A stretch of 5,398 nt of DNA, taken from contig JAUWOB010000079.1 of the NCBI GenBank assembly GCA_030612345.1, positions 1-5,398 of the forward strand. Reading direction: 5' to 3'. The notes below the pieces were generated by a model. The model saw nothing but the letters and a program-made list of their open reading frames with translations, searched no databases and was not told the DNA's origin. The position numbers were made by a program, and so were the translations under genes. This DNA comes from Dehalococcoidia bacterium. Its GTDB lineage: Bacteria; Chloroflexota; Dehalococcoidia; GIF9; AB-539-J10. Positions 4,375 to 5,398 of this stretch are shown one piece after another. Position 1 is the first letter of the stretch. The number at the start of each line of letters is the position of its first letter.

Positions 4375-5398
4375 CCGCCTGCCCCAAGGAGATGCCGCCG
4401 TCATTGCAGGGCACCTGCCTGTGGGTGAAGACCTGGAGCCCGCTGCTTTCCAGCAAGCTGACCGTCTTCCTCAATAGTAAGCGATTCTGAAATACGCCCC
4501 CGCTTAAGGCCACCTGCCTGATGCCGGTCTCATTGGCTATCACGTGACACATTTCATTTACCAGCTGAGCCACTGTATTGTGGAACCTAACTGATATCCT
4601 CCCCCTGGCTGTGCCTCCCTCTAAGTCTTCGATTACACCTGAAAGCAAGTCGCTCAGTTGCGCGATTCTTATGCCCTCGTCCTCTATTATTCGATATGGA
4701 TAGCTTGCCTGAGAGTAAGCATACTCTTCCCGGTGGGCGGCCATCTCCAATTCCACCGCCGCCTGTCCTTCGTAATCTATGTCTCCCCTGATGCCCAGCA
4801 GGGCTGATATGGCATCAAAGAGGCGTCCCATGCTCGAGCTCAGCGGTGAGTTTATCCTTCTTTCCATCTGGCGCCTGATAACCTCTATTTCAAGTTCAGT
4901 GACTTGCCCGGTAGAGGCTAGCTGAGATTGCTTCCCCTTGACTTCGTTCAGGGTCGCAATGACAGCGTTGAGGGCACTTTCGCCTAACAGGGTGAGGACA
5001 TAACCGATGGCGGTGCGATACGGTCTTCGTATAGCTGCCGCTCCTCCCGGCAAGGGCAGGTATTGCAGATGACCTACCCGGCGAAAATCACGGTAGTCGG
5101 CTACCAGGAATTCTCCTCCCCAGAGATTTCCGTCCGCACCCATGCCCGTACCATCGAAGGCGACCCCTATAACCGGTCCATCCAGTCCATTATCCGCCAT
5201 ACAGCTCGCGATATGGGCATGGTGGTGTTGCACAGGGACAAGTTTCATCCCGGACCGGCCTAACTCCTGAGCATATCTGGTAGCCAGATAGTCAGGGTGG
5301 AGATCATGAGCAATGACCTCAGGCTCTATATGGAAGAGTCTCTTATAGAGGGATGTAGTGCCCTCAAAATGCTCCAGCGTTTCCATATTCTCCATATC
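4352..5398 (-). CDS. hypF: Carbamoyltransferase HypF, C-terminal (Kae1-like) part
   Basis: The last 348 codons of a longer gene that enters from the right edge. The frame is open through base 5398, and the ATG at 5395 is internal, not the start. HypF is usually about 750-780 residues, with acylphosphatase, zinc-finger and YrdC-like domains followed by a Kae1-like domain; only the last part is visible. It transfers carbamoyl from carbamoyl-adenylate to HypE Cys334. Counting from the ATG at 5395, visible motifs are AHDLHPDY (29-36), HHHAHIAS (57-64, metal-binding histidines), AFDGTGMGADGNLWGGEF (79-96), INSPLSSSMGRLFDAISALL, YEGQAAVELE, LSGGVFQNRLLL and CNDGGISLGQAVIA. The motif usually seen as LPGGDAAI reads LPGGAAAI here. 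The TAG stop lies inside the 3' end of the Nudix gene. It is separate from hypCDE and faces it, so it must be transcribed from elsewhere. Confidence 0.95.
   Translation of the reverse strand, partial: DMENMETLEHFEGTTSLYKRLFHIEPEVIAHDLHPDYLATRYAQELGRSGMKLVPVQHHHAHIASCMADNGLDGPVIGVAFDGTGMGADGNLWGGEFLVADYRDFRRVGHLQYLPLPGGAAAIRRPYRTAIGYVLTLLGESALNAVIATLNEVKGKQSQLASTGQVTELEIEVIRRQMERRINSPLSSSMGRLFDAISALLGIRGDIDYEGQAAVELEMAAHREEYAYSQASYPYRIIEDEGIRIAQLSDLLSGVIEDLEGGTARGRISVRFHNTVAQLVNEMCHVIANETGIRQVALSGGVFQNRLLLRKTVSLLESSGLQVFTHRQVPCNDGGISLGQAVIANFAA

Noticed and set aside
1..5398. CRISPR arrays, tRNA or rRNA genes, insertion sequences, phage or defence genes
   Set aside because: No repeated spacer pattern, no cloverleaf or rRNA motifs seen, and no transposase, integrase or defence domain in any frame. 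Nearly all of the window is accounted for by housekeeping and hydrogenase-maturation genes.

Overview
The window holds a [NiFe]-hydrogenase maturation locus and unrelated housekeeping neighbours. G+C is moderate (estimated by eye at a little over half). The start codons are a mix of ATG and GTG. The HypC, HypD, NAD kinase and Nudix proteins read like those of anaerobic, hydrogen-metabolising bacteria. I lean towards Chloroflexota, perhaps the Dehalococcoidia, but this rests on remembered family resemblance only and is tentative.

Layout from left to right. Positions 1-211 (minus strand) carry the first 70 codons of an IlvD/Edd-family dehydratase, probably dihydroxy-acid dehydratase, cut by the window edge. 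It has its own promoter and Shine-Dalgarno sequence in the following gap. Positions 212-480 are a divergent intergenic region with no credible gene. It holds the ilvD promoter, a probable promoter directly abutting hypC, and a 10-bp inverted repeat with arms about 127 bp apart. Positions 481-2824 (plus strand) are hypC-hypD-hypE. hypC is interrupted by an in-frame TAA at codon 18 but is otherwise intact and in one frame. hypD overlaps the end of hypC by 14 nt, and hypE follows after 21 nt. Positions 2870-3691 encode NAD kinase, with its own promoter-like sequence just before the GTG start. A roughly 140-nt gap follows, with a possible 26-codon ORF at its left end. Positions 3832-4374 encode a Nudix hydrolase of the ADP-ribose pyrophosphatase type. 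From the right edge back to 4352 (minus strand) runs the C-terminal half of hypF, convergent with the Nudix gene and overlapping its 3' end by 23 bp.

How the genes work together: HypF makes carbamoyl-adenylate and passes the carbamoyl group to the C-terminal cysteine of HypE, which dehydrates it to a thiocyanate. The HypC-HypD complex receives the cyanide and assembles the Fe(CN)2CO unit that goes into the hydrogenase large subunit. Four of the six Hyp proteins are therefore represented. HypA, HypB and the hydrogenase structural genes are not in view. NAD kinase and the Nudix enzyme both act in nicotinamide or ADP-ribose nucleotide metabolism and probably have no direct part in hydrogenase maturation.

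The most notable points are the premature stop in hypC and two genes (hypC and nadK) whose -10-like boxes lie only about 10 nt before the start codon with no Shine-Dalgarno sequence, which suggests leaderless mRNAs. I found no mobile element, CRISPR array, tRNA, rRNA or convincing new multi-gene system.
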